Source of the DNA: Mesorhizobium sp. B2-4-15
GTDB lineage: Bacteria > Pseudomonadota > Alphaproteobacteria > Rhizobiales > Rhizobiaceae
Direction of reading: 5' to 3'
Assembly: GCF_006658505.1 (NCBI RefSeq)
Contig: NZ_VFUZ01000012.1
Location: 62,001-126,000 of the forward strand
DNA: 64,000 nucleotides
This document shows positions 25,553 to 36,005 of this stretch, piece after piece; the stretch's first letter is position 1; each line of letters opens with the position of its first letter. The translations under genes and the position numbers were made by a program. A model generated the notes under the pieces. That model was not told where the DNA came from. It ran no database searches and saw only the letters and a list, made by a program, of their open reading frames with translations.

Positions 25553-26824
25553 ATGCCGATCCAGTCTAGTCATCCACGCCGCGTCGCCCCCTGGACGGCG
25601 GCGCTCACCGCTGCCCTTCTGCTGGCGGCCTGTTCGCAGGAGCAGGGCAAACCGCCCGCCGGCATGGGCGGCGTCGGCAAGCCGGAGGTCGGCGTCGTCA
25701 CGCTGCATCCGCAATCGGTCGCGATCACGGCCGAATTGCCGGGACGCACGGCGGCTTCGCTGATCGCCGAGGTGCGGCCGCAGGTCGACGGCATCATCCA
25801 GCAGCGCCTGTTCAAGGAAGGCGCCGAGGTGGTGGTGGGACAGCCGCTCTATCTCATCGACCCGGCCAGTTACCAGGCCGCCTATGACAGCGCCGTCGCG
25901 GCCCAGCAGAAGGCGGAAGCGGCGGTGCCGACCGCGCAGGCCAAGTTCGACCGCTACGCCGGGCTCTTGAAGCAGAACGTTGTTTCCAAACAGGATTATG
26001 ACGATGCCGCTGCCACGCTGGCGCAGGCCCAGGCGGATGTGGCCTCGGCCAAGGCCAGCGTGGAGACCGCGCGCATCAGCCTCAATCGCACCTCGATCAC
26101 GGCGCCGATCGCCGGCCGCATCGACAAGTCCACGCTGACGCCGGGCGCGCTGGTCACCACCAACCAGGCTACCGTGCTCACCACCATCCGTTCGCTCGAC
26201 CCGATCAATGTCGACGTCACGCAGTCGAGCACCAATCTGCTCAATCTGCGCCAGGCGATCTCGGAAGGGCGGCTGAAATTCAGCGGTCCCAATGTCAGCG
26301 TCAAGCTGAAGCTCGAGAACGGCACCATCTATGCGCAGACCGGTAAGCTGGAATTCGCCGGCGCCAATGTCGACCAGACCACGGGTACCTTCGCGCTCAG
26401 GGCCGAGTTCCCCAATCCCGACCGCCTGCTTCTGCCGGGCATGTATGTGCGGGCATTGGTCGAGGAGGGCGTCGCCCAGAACAGCTTCCTGGTGCCGCAG
26501 CGCGCCGTGACCCGCAACACCAAGGGCGAGGCGACCGCCATGGTCATCAACGCGCAGGGCAAGGTCGAGACGCGTGTGCTCGCGGTGCGCAACAGCGTCG
26601 GCAACAACTGGCTGGTGGATTCGGGCGTCGGCGACAACGACCGTGTCATTGTCGAGGGCCTGCAACTGGTGCGGCCCGGCGGCGATGCGACGGGTGTCGA
26701 AGTGACGATCGACGAGGCGACCGGCGAGGTCAAGGATCGCGGGCAGACGTCGGCCGCATCCGCCCCATCCAAGGTGGCCAGCGCCGGCCAGCAACCGGCG
26801 CCCGCCGCCTCGACCGGGAACTGA
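25553..26824 (+). CDS. AcrA/MexA-type RND periplasmic adaptor, lipoprotein
   Basis: 423 residues. Lipobox LLLAAC (Cys27). Adaptor features: ELPGRTAASLIAEVRPQVDGII, a coiled-coil hairpin near 105-165 (KFDRYAGLLKQNVVSKQDYDDA), TSITAPIAGRIDKSTLTPGALV, and TGTFALRAEFPNPDRLLLPGMYVR in the beta-barrel. The tail after about 385 is Ala/Ser/Pro-rich. It lies three bases before the pump gene. It links an AcrB-like pump to an outer-membrane channel not encoded here. Confidence 0.92.
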   Translation: MPIQSSHPRRVAPWTAALTAALLLAACSQEQGKPPAGMGGVGKPEVGVVTLHPQSVAITAELPGRTAASLIAEVRPQVDGIIQQRLFKEGAEVVVGQPLYLIDPASYQAAYDSAVAAQQKAEAAVPTAQAKFDRYAGLLKQNVVSKQDYDDAAATLAQAQADVASAKASVETARISLNRTSITAPIAGRIDKSTLTPGALVTTNQATVLTTIRSLDPINVDVTQSSTNLLNLRQAISEGRLKFSGPNVSVKLKLENGTIYAQTGKLEFAGANVDQTTGTFALRAEFPNPDRLLLPGMYVRALVEEGVAQNSFLVPQRAVTRNTKGEATAMVINAQGKVETRVLAVRNSVGNNWLVDSGVGDNDRVIVEGLQLVRPGGDATGVEVTIDEATGEVKDRGQTSAASAPSKVASAGQQPAPAASTGN

Positions 26825-26827
26825 GCG

Positions 26828-29800
26828 ATGTCCACATTCTTCATCAACCGGCCGATCTTCGCCTGGGTGATCGCCATCGTGATCATGCTGGGCGGACTGC
26901 TCGCGCTCACCACGCTGCCGATCTCGCAATATCCGCAGATCGCACCGACCACGGTCAACATCAGCGCCACCTATCCGGGCGCGGACGCCCAGACGGTGGA
27001 AAATTCGGTGACCAAGGTCATCGAGCAAGGCATGACCGGCATCGACAATCTCGATTACATGACGGCAACGTCGACCTCGACCGGTTCGGCCTCGATCACG
27101 CTGACCTTCACCAGCGCCGCCAATCCCGACACCGCCCAGGTGCAGACGCAGAACAAGCTGCAACTCGTCCAGTCGCAGCTGCCGCAAGTGGTGCAGAGCA
27201 ACGGCATCACCGTCTCCAAATCCTCGACCGGCTTCCTGATGGTCATCGGTTTCGTCTCCAGCGACGGCAAGATGAACTCGACCGATCTGGCCGACTATAT
27301 CGACTCCACCATCAACGATACACTGAAGCGCGTCGAAGGCGTCGGCTCGACGCAGCTTTTCGGCTCGGGCTATGCCATGCGCATCTGGCTCGACCCCGAC
27401 AAGCTCGCCAAATATGCCTTGATGCCGAACGACGTGGCGGCCGCCATCCAGGCGCAGAACACGCAGGTCTCGGCCGGCCAGCTCGGCGGCCTGCCGGCGC
27501 GCAAGGGCCAGGAACTCAACGCCACGGTGACCGCCAAGAGCCGGTTGCAGACCGCGGAGCAGTTCCGCAACATCATCCTGAAGAGCCAGACGGACGGTTC
27601 GCTGGTCCGCCTCAACGATGTCGCCACGGTCGAGCTCGGCGCCAAGAGCTATACGACGCAAGCCCACTATAACGGCAAGCCGGCGGCCGGTGTCGCCATC
27701 AACCTGGCGACCGGAGCCAACGCCATCAACACCGCGGAGGCGGTGCGCTCGACGATCAATCGTCTGAGCTCGACCTTCCCGCAAGGAGTCGAGGTCGTCT
27801 ATCCCTACGACACCTCGCCCTTCGTGCGGTTGTCGATCGAGGAGGTGGTCAAGACGCTGGCCGAGGCGATCGTGCTGGTGTTCCTGGTGATGTTCATCTT
27901 CCTGCAGAATTTGCGCGCCACCATCATCCCGACCATCGCCGTGCCGGTGGTGCTGCTCGGTACGTTCGGCGTGCTGTCGCTGTTCGGCTATTCCGTCAAC
28001 ACGCTGACCATGTTCGCCATGGTGCTGGCCATCGGCCTGCTCGTCGACGACGCCATCGTGGTGGTCGAGAATGTCGAGCGCGTGATGCAGGAGGAAGATC
28101 TGTCGCCGAAGGAGGCGACGGAAAAATCGATGAACGAGATCACCGGCGCGCTGGTCGGCATCGCCACCGTGCTTTCGGCCGTGTTCGTGCCGATGGCGTT
28201 CTTCGGCGGTTCCACCGGCATCATCTACCGGCAGTTCTCGGTGACCATCGTCTCCGCCATGGTGCTGTCCGTGCTGGTGGCGCTGGTGCTGACACCGGCC
28301 CTTTGCGCCACGATCCTGCGGCGGCCGAAGAACCATGCGACGCAGACCGGTCCGTTCGGCTGGTTCAACCGCATGTTCGATCGCGGCACGACAGCCTATC
28401 GCGATGGCTCGCATGGCATCATCAACCGGTCGTGGCGCTTCCTCGCCGTGTTCCTGGCCATCGTCATCGGCGTCGGCTGGCTGTTTGCCAGGCTGCCGAG
28501 TTCGTTCCTGCCGGAAGAAGACCAGGGCATCCTGATCACCAGCGTGCAGCTGCCGGTCGGCGCCACCCAGGACCGCACCGAGCGCGTGCTGGCACAGGTG
28601 ACCGACCACTATCTGAAGGACGAAAAGGACGCGGTCGCGGGTGTCTTCACCGCATCGGGCTTCGGCTTCGGCGGCGCCGGGCAGAATGTCGGCATCGCCT
28701 TTGTGCCGCTGAAGGCTTTCGACCAGCGCAAATCTCCGGCCATGGCCGCGCAGGCGATCGCCGGCCGCGCCATGGGCGTGTTCAGGAAGATCAGGGACGC
28801 GCAGGTCTTCGCGCTTGCACCTCCGGCCATCCAAGGCTTCGGCAACACCAACGGCTTCGACTTCTACCTGCAGGATGTCAATGGCGCCGGTCACGACGCA
28901 CTGATCCAGACGCGCAACCAGCTTCTGGGCCTCGCCGCGCAGAGCAAGGTGCTCGCCAATACCAGGCCCAACGGCCAGGAGGACCAGCCGCAATTCTCGG
29001 TCGACATCGACCAGGAAAAGGCAAGCGCGCTGGGCGTCAGCCTCGCCGACATCAACAACACGCTCTCGACCGCCTGGGGCAGCAACTACGTCAACGATTT
29101 CATCGATCGTGGACGGGTGAAGCCGGTCTATTTGCAGTCGGACGCCAACTTCCGCATGCAGCCGGAAGACCTGGACAAATGGCAGGTGCGCAATCCGAGC
29201 GGCGCCATGGTGCCGTTCTCGGCCTTCGCCTCCAGCCACTGGACCTTCGGCTCGCCCCGGCTCGAACGCTACAATGGTTCGGCGGCGGTCGAGATCCAGG
29301 GCGCGGCGGCGGCCGGGGTAAGTTCGGGTGCGGCGATGGACGAGATCGACAGGCTGGTCGCCCAGCTGCCTCCCGGCCATTCGCATGAATGGACCGGGCT
29401 GTCGCATCAGGAACGGCTTTCGGGCAACCAGGCGACGTCGCTCTATGCGATTTCGGCGCTGGTCGTGTTCCTGTGCCTTGCGGCACTTTATGAAAGCTGG
29501 TCGATCCCGTTCGCGGTCATGCTGTCGGTGCCGATCGGCATCTTCGGCGCGCTGCTGGCGGCAAGCCTGTTCGGCCAGACCAACGACGTCTATTTCAAGG
29601 TCGGCTTGCTGACCACGATCGGCTTGGCCGCCAAGAACGCCATCCTGATTGTCGAGTTCGCCATCGAGCGGCAAGCGGCTGGCATGGGGCTCGTCGAGGC
29701 GACGCTGGAAGCGGCGCGACAACGATTGCGGCCGATCCTGATGACGTCGCTGGCCTTCATCCTCGGCGTCACGCCGCTCGCGATCGCCAGCGGCGCCGGT

Positions 29801-29983
29801 TCCGGCGCGCAGAACTCGGTCGGCATCGGCGTCATGGGCGGCATGATCGCGGCGACCGTGATCGGCGTGTTCCTGGTGCCGCTGCTGTTCGTGACGGTGC
29901 GCAGGATCTTCAAGGGCAGGGCGGCCAGACAAGATCCGGGGCAAGATACCGACGAAACGCCGGTGACGGCCACCCAGCCATAG
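26828..29983 (+). CDS. AcrB/MexB-type RND multidrug efflux pump
   Basis: 1051 residues, the canonical AcrB length. It starts [42 protein letters not shown] in helix four carries the proton-relay aspartates, followed by [19 protein letters not shown]. Late motifs [18 protein letters not shown] and [19 protein letters not shown] match the family closely. As a trimer it exports drugs, detergents or bile-type compounds by proton antiport. It forms an operon with the adaptor gene three bases upstream; no repressor gene is adjacent. Confidence 0.95.
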   Translation: MSTFFINRPIFAWVIAIVIMLGGLLALTTLPISQYPQIAPTTVNISATYPGADAQTVENSVTKVIEQGMTGIDNLDYMTATSTSTGSASITLTFTSAANPDTAQVQTQNKLQLVQSQLPQVVQSNGITVSKSSTGFLMVIGFVSSDGKMNSTDLADYIDSTINDTLKRVEGVGSTQLFGSGYAMRIWLDPDKLAKYALMPNDVAAAIQAQNTQVSAGQLGGLPARKGQELNATVTAKSRLQTAEQFRNIILKSQTDGSLVRLNDVATVELGAKSYTTQAHYNGKPAAGVAINLATGANAINTAEAVRSTINRLSSTFPQGVEVVYPYDTSPFVRLSIEEVVKTLAEAIVLVFLVMFIFLQNLRATIIPTIAVPVVLLGTFGVLSLFGYSVNTLTMFAMVLAIGLLVDDAIVVVENVERVMQEEDLSPKEATEKSMNEITGALVGIATVLSAVFVPMAFFGGSTGIIYRQFSVTIVSAMVLSVLVALVLTPALCATILRRPKNHATQTGPFGWFNRMFDRGTTAYRDGSHGIINRSWRFLAVFLAIVIGVGWLFARLPSSFLPEEDQGILITSVQLPVGATQDRTERVLAQVTDHYLKDEKDAVAGVFTASGFGFGGAGQNVGIAFVPLKAFDQRKSPAMAAQAIAGRAMGVFRKIRDAQVFALAPPAIQGFGNTNGFDFYLQDVNGAGHDALIQTRNQLLGLAAQSKVLANTRPNGQEDQPQFSVDIDQEKASALGVSLADINNTLSTAWGSNYVNDFIDRGRVKPVYLQSDANFRMQPEDLDKWQVRNPSGAMVPFSAFASSHWTFGSPRLERYNGSAAVEIQGAAAAGVSSGAAMDEIDRLVAQLPPGHSHEWTGLSHQERLSGNQATSLYAISALVVFLCLAALYESWSIPFAVMLSVPIGIFGALLAASLFGQTNDVYFKVGLLTTIGLAAKNAILIVEFAIERQAAGMGLVEATLEAARQRLRPILMTSLAFILGVTPLAIASGAGSGAQNSVGIGVMGGMIAATVIGVFLVPLLFVTVRRIFKGRAARQDPGQDTDETPVTATQP

Positions 29984-30197
29984 GGAAAGGTCCCATGACA
30001 GGTTTGGAACGTGGTCCGGTGGCCGCGGGGCGGCTCATTGCGCCCATGATATCGGAACGGCGCTGTCGACAGCAACAAGCCCGAGATCATCGACATCAAG
30101 ACCGCGTCAAGGCTGGCCGGCCAACTCGTCACGCAGTGACTAAAATGTGTAAGCCGAAGCATCAGATGTTCGTTTATAGTATCGTCGAGGCCATGAA

Positions 30198-30884
30198 ATG
30201 TCGCGCATTTACGATCTTGCATCCGATGTGATCCGGCGTGTCTATGAAAAACGGATAGACGCGCCGGCTATCCTTGATGCCGCCACCGAATTTCCGAACG
30301 CGGCGAAATTCACCAGCGCCTGGCGTGACATTCGAGGCGAGGCGCTTGGCGTGCGGCTGGGCCAGGCGCCGCGCTTCCACGACATCATGCCGGAGCAGGC
30401 CGAAATCTCGGCCAATGACGGTCTCGACTGGCGCATGTTCGTGCTCAAGGCCTACGATATCGCGGTGCCGGAGAACCTCGCGCGGATGCCGGTTCTTGCC
30501 CGGCTGCTGGCCGAATGCCCGGAAGTCAAATCGGCGGCGGTTTCCTTCCTGGCACCGCGCAAGCACATCCCCAGCCATCGCGGGCCTTTTCGGGGCATCA
30601 TGCGATTTCACCTTGGCCTGGCCATTCCGCGGCAAGCGGATGGCCGCCCGGCAACCATCATGATGATCAATCATCAGGAGAAACGGATCACTGATGGCGA
30701 AGGCATGCTGTGGGACGACACATACCCGCACGAGGTGATGAACAACGCCGACGAGGCCCGGGTCGCCCTGCTGCTCGACGTCTGGCGCCCAAGCATGCCG
30801 CTGGACATGGAGATCCTGTCGCGGCTGATCCTGCTTGGCGTGCAAGCCGGGATGCGCCGCCGGGGCGTGTCATTTGCGGGCTGA
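30198..30884 (+). CDS. Aspartyl/asparaginyl beta-hydroxylase family protein
   Basis: 228 residues. The double-stranded beta-helix core has KHIPSHRGPFRGIMRFHLGLAIP, then GEGMLWDDTYPHEVMN and ALLLDVWRP. The two His (in PSHRG and YPHEV) would bind Fe(II), and Arg in the VWRP region 2-oxoglutarate; this family uses only two His ligands. Relatives include LpxO, which hydroxylates lipid A acyl chains, and protein Asp/Asn hydroxylases. No membrane anchor is evident, unlike LpxO. Substrate unknown. Confidence 0.8.
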   Translation: MSRIYDLASDVIRRVYEKRIDAPAILDAATEFPNAAKFTSAWRDIRGEALGVRLGQAPRFHDIMPEQAEISANDGLDWRMFVLKAYDIAVPENLARMPVLARLLAECPEVKSAAVSFLAPRKHIPSHRGPFRGIMRFHLGLAIPRQADGRPATIMMINHQEKRITDGEGMLWDDTYPHEVMNNADEARVALLLDVWRPSMPLDMEILSRLILLGVQAGMRRRGVSFAG

Positions 30885-31026
30885 GGCGGCGGCGACAGGC
30901 CGTTCGCCTCGCGCACCGGTCCTGACCCCATCAAGCCGTCTCCACTGCCTCACGACAGGCGGGCCGGTTCGGCCTATCCCGAGGCCGCCAGGGGCTGACG
31001 CCCCGCGGCATGGAGGATAACATCAA

Positions 31027-31908
31027 GTGACATTGACCCCGGTTGCCCGTCGCGAAGCGGCGCCTTTGCCCGTCGCGGCGCTGATGGGCGCCATGGTATC
31101 GATCCAGATCGGCGCCACCTTCGCCAAGACCCTGTTTCCCGTCATCGGCGCGCAGGGCACGACGACGCTGAGGCTGGTCATCGGCGCGCTGATGCTGATC
31201 GCGGTGCTGCGGCCTTGGCAGGTGCGGCCGTCGCGCGCCACCTTGCCGTGGCTCATCGCCTATGGCGTGACGCTTTGCGCGCTCAACCTCCTGTTCTATG
31301 CGGCGCTCGCCAGGATTCCGCTCGGCGTCGCGGTGGCGCTGGAGTTTTCCGGGCCGCTTCTGGTGGCGGCGCTGACCTCGCGGCGCGCCAGCGACTTCGC
31401 CTGGATCGCGCTGGCCGTGGCCGGGATCATCCTGCTTTCGCCCTTTGTCCACTCGCTGCAGCCGCTTGATCCGACCGGGGTGATGCTGGCCCTGGCGGCC
31501 GGCGGCTTCTGGGCGCTCTACATCGTGCTCGCCCAGAAGGCGGGCGCGGAACTCGGCAGCCGCACCACCGCCTACGGCATGGCGATCGCTGCCGTGCTGG
31601 TGCTGCCTTTCGGCGTGGCGGAGGCCGGAACGGGGCTGCTCGCGCCGTCGATCCTGGTCAGTGCGCTGCTGGTCGGCCTGTTCTCCAGCGCGCTGCCGTT
31701 CTGGCTGGAAATGGTGGCGCTGACCCGGATGCCGGCCCGCATCTACGGCACGCTGACCTGCCTGGAGCCGGGGCTCGGCGCACTTGCCGGCTTCCTGTTC
31801 CTGCACGAGAGGCTGGCCATGCCGCAACTTGCCGGCATCGCCGCCGTCATCGTCGCGGCCACCGGCACCGCGCTGACCTCGAGGCCGCCGGTGCCGTCGC
31901 CGGAGTAG
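31027..31908 (+). CDS. EamA family exporter, RhtA-like
   Basis: 293 residues from GTG 31027, with GGAGG about ten bases upstream. Ten hydrophobic segments in two EamA halves; TLRLVIGALMLIAV begins the first. MPARIYGTLTCLEPGLGALAGFLFLHERL closely follows the threonine/homoserine exporter RhtA pattern. It would export amino acids or related metabolites by proton exchange. It stands alone with palindromic repeats behind it. Confidence 0.8.
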   Translation: MTLTPVARREAAPLPVAALMGAMVSIQIGATFAKTLFPVIGAQGTTTLRLVIGALMLIAVLRPWQVRPSRATLPWLIAYGVTLCALNLLFYAALARIPLGVAVALEFSGPLLVAALTSRRASDFAWIALAVAGIILLSPFVHSLQPLDPTGVMLALAAGGFWALYIVLAQKAGAELGSRTTAYGMAIAAVLVLPFGVAEAGTGLLAPSILVSALLVGLFSSALPFWLEMVALTRMPARIYGTLTCLEPGLGALAGFLFLHERLAMPQLAGIAAVIVAATGTALTSRPPVPSPE

Positions 31909-31964
31909 GGGGATCGACGCACGTGCCGACTCATGCTGCAAAGCCGGCCCTAATCAAAGAGATA

Positions 31965-31997
31965 GAGCATGATGTCACACTTTTCGCCATCATGCTC
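31965..31997. repeat. Rhizobiales-type palindromic repeat (10-bp arms)
   Basis: GAGCATGATG and CATCATGCTC form perfect arms around CACACTTTTCGC-like loop bases. It belongs to the common 'GCATGAT...ATCATGCTC' intergenic element type, also seen at 53742-53780. Confidence 0.65.
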
Positions 31998-32052
31998 CAG
32001 AGCGGTTCAGCGTTTGAGAGAACGTTGACCCGCTCCAACTCTTTGCTTTTAC

Positions 32053-32095
32053 GCAATCCCGGACGGAAAACCGCTACGCACTTTTCCTGGATTGC
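32053..32095. repeat. Rhizobiales-type palindromic repeat
   Basis: GCAATCCCGGACGGAAAACC ... CTTTTCCTGGATTGC, with imperfect arms. The GGACGGAAAACCGCTACGCA core is a frequent intergenic element of Rhizobiales. It lies just before the convergent end of the autotransporter gene. Confidence 0.6.
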
Positions 32096-32101
32096 TCCGG
32101 T

Positions 32102-35100
32102 TCAGAACCGCAGGCCCAGATTGATCTTCGCGCCCTGGTCGACCGTGCCGCCGCCGAATTGCCCGGTATAGGACAGGCCGAGCGTGGCATTGGCCGATAT
32201 ACCGAGGTCGAGGCCGGCCTCGACCACCGCCGCGTCCCTGGCGACAGGCACGCCGGCGATGGTGAAGGCGTCTCCGCCCTCGAAGGCGAAGCTGGAAGTC
32301 GGCGCGACATCGCCGATAGCGTGGCGCCAGCCGAGCATGCCGCGCGCGGTGGCGTCGATGCCGCCGAGCATGAAGCCCGTCGAGCCCCGCAGGCCGAGCG
32401 TGGTGAAGGTGGCGTTGGTGCTTGTGCCGGTGCTGGTCAAAGCCGACGCGCCGCCCGTTTCGGTGAAGCCGTCGGTATGCAGACTGACATAGGCCAGGTT
32501 GGCGAAGGGTTCGACCTTGAAGCGCCCGGCATCGGCCTTGTAGGCGAGTTCGCCGAACGCTTGCGCCGTGCCGGCGTCGTAATCGGCCGAGAGCTGATCG
32601 GCAAAACCGGTGAAGGCGACGGAGCGCTTTGTCGAGAGGCTGCTCCAGCTGTAGGCCGCGCCGCCGCGGAAGGCGATGGCACCCCAATTGGTGCCGCCAT
32701 AGAGGCCAAGATGATAGCTGTCGCTCTTGCCGGAGGCGTTTCGGGCGTCCGCATCGAAAGAGGAATGGCTGTAGCCGCCGATGAGGCCGACGCGCCAGCC
32801 GCCGACCAAGGTGTCGGCGCCGGCCAGCAGGCCGCCGGTCGAGCGGTCGAAGGCGGCGGCGTTACCATCGCTGTCCTTGTTGCCCCAAGAACCAAAGCCC
32901 TGGCCCCAGACGGCGAAGCGATCGGTGTCGGCGGCGACCATCTCCGGTCCACCCTCGCCATAAGCCATGACCGGCAGTGCCGCCGCACCACTATCGCCGA
33001 AGGCCGCGGCGATGCGATTGCTGGCGGCGTCGCGGATGAAGCGGCTGTCGTCGAGCAGCATGCCCTTGGCAGAGGCGTGGATCTCACCCGAGAGCTGGTC
33101 GAAGGCCGCCTGGGCAGCGGTTTCGCTGGGCAGGCCCATAATGGCATCAAAGAGCGGATTGCCGCCGCCAAGGCTCTCGGCACCGCCGCCGGTGGCGCTC
33201 TGGTTGGGCGTCAGGCCGACCTCGGCGAAGGACTTTGCCTGCACCACATCGAGATAGACATGCGTCGGGTCGTAATTGGCGATAAGGCCGATGAAGGGGC
33301 CGGCCCCGCTGAGCGTGTAGGTGCCGGTGACGCCGGTATCGGCCTGCAGCACGGTGTAGTGCGTGCCCAGCACGTAAGGCGCGGCATCCGTCTTGACCAC
33401 GTCGAGGACCGCGCCGGCGGCGAGCGTCGCCGTGCCCGTCGCCTGGATGAGGTCGGACTGGCCGGTCGATGTCAGTTCGACCTGGTAGATCGAGCCCGCC
33501 GCCTGGCCGATGTCGCCCGCGACAGCGAGGGTGCCGATCGAATTGCCCGGTGCGATGATACCGCCCGACTGCGCGACGATGCCGCCAACCGTGCCGTTGC
33601 CGCCCAGCGTGCCGCCCGAGATCGTCACCAGAGAGTTGGCCAGCGACCCATTCACGGCCAGCCGCCCGCCGCTCACATTGGTTGCACCGGTGAAACCGCT
33701 CGAATCGGCGGTCAGGTTCGTCGTGCCGGCGATCTGGTTGACCATGCCCGCGCCGCTGATCGCCGACGCGAACGTGTAGTTCGTGTCTGTGTGATTGAAG
33801 TTGATCGCGCCGGTTCCCGCACCGAACTGGATGCTCGAAGCGTTCAGCGTGCCGGCGGCCGCCGCGGGCGATCCGCTCGCCGCGCCGATGTTCAGCGTGC
33901 CGACGGAGCCCGCCAGGGCGGCGATGTTGACCACGCCGCCGGCCGACACCACGCCGCCATTCGCGATCGTCAGTGTGCCAGTGCCACTGATGCCGACATT
34001 GAGATCTCCGCTATTGGTCCAGGTTGAGCCCGCGCCGCCGACGTCAGCGGTACCGGTGGACCCGGCATAAAAGCCCAGACAGCCATCGGTGTCGGCGACC
34101 TTGCCGCCATTCGAGACGATCAATGAGCTCGTGCCGCGCTGACCGACAATAAGGAGGCTGCCGCTGGTCCAGGTTGAGCCCGCGCCGCTGACCGTCGCCG
34201 AACCCGTCGACGCGACATCAAAGCCCAGATAGCCGGCATTGCTGGTGACTGTACCGCCGTTCGAGATCGCCAGCGTGCCGGTGCCGTAATCGCCGACAAC
34301 CAGCAATCCGCTGTTGGTCCATGTCGAGCCCACGCCGTCGACGAATACCATGCCGGTCGAGCCTGCTTTTGCGCCAATGGTCCCCGCGCCATTGCTGACG
34401 GCGCCGCCATTCGAAATCGTCAACGTGCCCGTGCCGGCGTCCCCGACAAAGAGGCTCGACGCGACGCTCCAGATCGAACCTATGCCATCGACCGTCGCCG
34501 CGCCGGTCGAGCCCGCATTGGCACCGACAAAGCCGATGTTGCTGCTGACAAGACCGCCGTTCTGGATGCTCAGTATGCCAGTGCCGTCATTTCCAACGTA
34601 GAGGCCGTCCGTGTCGCTCCAGGTCGATCCGCTTCCGGTGACCGTAAGGGTGCCGCTCGAACCGGGATTGACGCCGATGTAGCCCGACGCAGCGCTCACT
34701 GCGCCGCCGTTCTGGATCGTCAGCGCGCCGTCACCGCGATAGCCGATGGAGAGAAAGCCGGAATTGGTCCAGTGCGAGCCCGCGCCGTCCACCGTCGCGG
34801 CGGCAGCCGGGCTGAAATTGGCGCCGATATAGCCGTTGGTGTTGCTCACCATGCCACCGCTCTGGACCGTCAGCGTGCCGGCGCCGTCCCAGCCGACATA
34901 GAGCTCGCCGGAATTGGTCCAGGACGAGCCGGCGCCGGCGACTGTCACAGCGCCGGTCGTGCCGGATTTGGCGCCGACGATGCCACTGTCGTTGCTCACC
35001 ACGCCGCCGTTCTGGATCGTCAGCGTGCCGGCGCCGCCCCAGCCGACAAGGAGATTGCCGGAATTGGTCCAGGACGAGCCGGGGCCGGTCACCGTCGCTG

Positions 35101-35740
35101 CGCCATTGGAACCGGCCTGCTCACCAATCGAGCCGAAGGAATTGCTGACAGCGCCGCCATTGGAGATCGCCAGCGTGCCGGTGCCGGCATGGCCGATGAA
35201 GAGCGCCCCGCTATTGGTCCAGGTCGAGCCGGGCCCGTCGACCGTCACGGTGCCGGTGCCCAGACCGTAGCCGACATGACCCACGGTGTCGCTCACAGCG
35301 CCACCGTTCGAGATCGTCAAGGTGCCGGTGCTGTTCGTACCCGAGGCAAGGAAAAGGTCGGAACTGTTGCTCCAGATCGAGCCTGCTCCAATGACGCTCA
35401 CCGTGCCGCTCGCGTTCGAAACGTAGCCGAGATAGCCGGCGGTGTCGGAGAGGGTGCCGCCGTTCGTAATCGTCAGCGAGCCTGTGTAACCGGCAATGGT
35501 GCCGACAAACAGATAGTGCGCGGCTGCATTCGGCGCATTGACCACCGCCGGATGCGGGAACGTGGCATCGAGAGTAACGTCGTCGCTCGATATCGGAACA
35601 GCGGCGGGGTTCCAGTTTCCGGGGGTAAACCAGTTCGTGGAGGCGGCGCCGGTCCAGCTATCGGCGGCCGATGCGGCGATCGACTGGCCAAGGCCGATCA
35701 GCGCCGTCGAAGCCAACGCCAGATATTTCAACGCCTTCAT
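32102..35740 (-). CDS. Autotransporter with T5SS/PEP-CTERM-associated repeats
   Basis: 1212 residues from ATG 35740 (GAAGG upstream); the frame extends ten codons further. Signal peptide MKALKYLALASTALIGLGQSIAASAA. The passenger has an N-terminal WTGAASTNWFTPGNWNPAAVP segment and then ten ~50-residue repeats built on 'GTLTI.NGG.VS...G.IG...GS.G..TV.G.GS.WTNSG.L.VG', predicted to stack as a beta-helix. A connecting region follows, with VSGGRLAVNGSLANS and LGGNGTVGGI. The last ~280 residues form the autotransporter beta-barrel (FAVWGQGFGSWG ... GLSYTGQFGGGTVDQGAKINLGLRF, ending in the required Phe). It would be displayed at or released from the cell surface; ligand unknown. Confidence 0.92.
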   Translation of the reverse strand: MKALKYLALASTALIGLGQSIAASAADSWTGAASTNWFTPGNWNPAAVPISSDDVTLDATFPHPAVVNAPNAAAHYLFVGTIAGYTGSLTITNGGTLSDTAGYLGYVSNASGTVSVIGAGSIWSNSSDLFLASGTNSTGTLTISNGGAVSDTVGHVGYGLGTGTVTVDGPGSTWTNSGALFIGHAGTGTLAISNGGAVSNSFGSIGEQAGSNGAATVTGPGSSWTNSGNLLVGWGGAGTLTIQNGGVVSNDSGIVGAKSGTTGAVTVAGAGSSWTNSGELYVGWDGAGTLTVQSGGMVSNTNGYIGANFSPAAAATVDGAGSHWTNSGFLSIGYRGDGALTIQNGGAVSAASGYIGVNPGSSGTLTVTGSGSTWSDTDGLYVGNDGTGILSIQNGGLVSSNIGFVGANAGSTGAATVDGIGSIWSVASSLFVGDAGTGTLTISNGGAVSNGAGTIGAKAGSTGMVFVDGVGSTWTNSGLLVVGDYGTGTLAISNGGTVTSNAGYLGFDVASTGSATVSGAGSTWTSGSLLIVGQRGTSSLIVSNGGKVADTDGCLGFYAGSTGTADVGGAGSTWTNSGDLNVGISGTGTLTIANGGVVSAGGVVNIAALAGSVGTLNIGAASGSPAAAAGTLNASSIQFGAGTGAINFNHTDTNYTFASAISGAGMVNQIAGTTNLTADSSGFTGATNVSGGRLAVNGSLANSLVTISGGTLGGNGTVGGIVAQSGGIIAPGNSIGTLAVAGDIGQAAGSIYQVELTSTGQSDLIQATGTATLAAGAVLDVVKTDAAPYVLGTHYTVLQADTGVTGTYTLSGAGPFIGLIANYDPTHVYLDVVQAKSFAEVGLTPNQSATGGGAESLGGGNPLFDAIMGLPSETAAQAAFDQLSGEIHASAKGMLLDDSRFIRDAASNRIAAAFGDSGAAALPVMAYGEGGPEMVAADTDRFAVWGQGFGSWGNKDSDGNAAAFDRSTGGLLAGADTLVGGWRVGLIGGYSHSSFDADARNASGKSDSYHLGLYGGTNWGAIAFRGGAAYSWSSLSTKRSVAFTGFADQLSADYDAGTAQAFGELAYKADAGRFKVEPFANLAYVSLHTDGFTETGGASALTSTGTSTNATFTTLGLRGSTGFMLGGIDATARGMLGWRHAIGDVAPTSSFAFEGGDAFTIAGVPVARDAAVVEAGLDLGISANATLGLSYTGQFGGGTVDQGAKINLGLRF
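33945..35460 (-). repeat. Tandem ~150-bp coding repeats in the autotransporter
   Basis: Ten consecutive units of about 50 codons, each carrying the NGG and GS.W...S motifs. DNA-level identity between units is moderate, highest around codons for SWTNSG. Such arrays can change copy number by recombination. Confidence 0.8.
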
Positions 35741-36005
35741 CTTGCGGCCTTCAAATCCATTCTGCGGCATTCAATCCCCTGACCTGGCAGTCGTTGCACC
35801 CTGAGGCTGACATGTCATCGGCGCCGGCTGTTGTCTTGGGCAGGGCAGCACTGGAATTGGACTGGAGTGAAATGCCGTGCCTTTTCCGCGCACTGTGGCC
35901 GTTTGGTTCCATCGATCGCCGCCGGCGCCATGGCTTTTCGGCCTTTCAAGGAGAGGGAATCAGACATGGCGCGCCGGTTTGCCGGTTGCCGGAGGGTGTC
36001 CAGGT

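Noticed and set aside
25493..29944. 1483-codon open frame antisense to the AcrAB-type genes
   Set aside because: Arg/Gln/His-rich shadow of high-GC genes with strong RND matches on the other strand; no ribosome site or domain.
33945..35460. Possible CRISPR-like array
   Set aside because: The repeats are long, coding and have no unique spacers; they are autotransporter passenger repeats.
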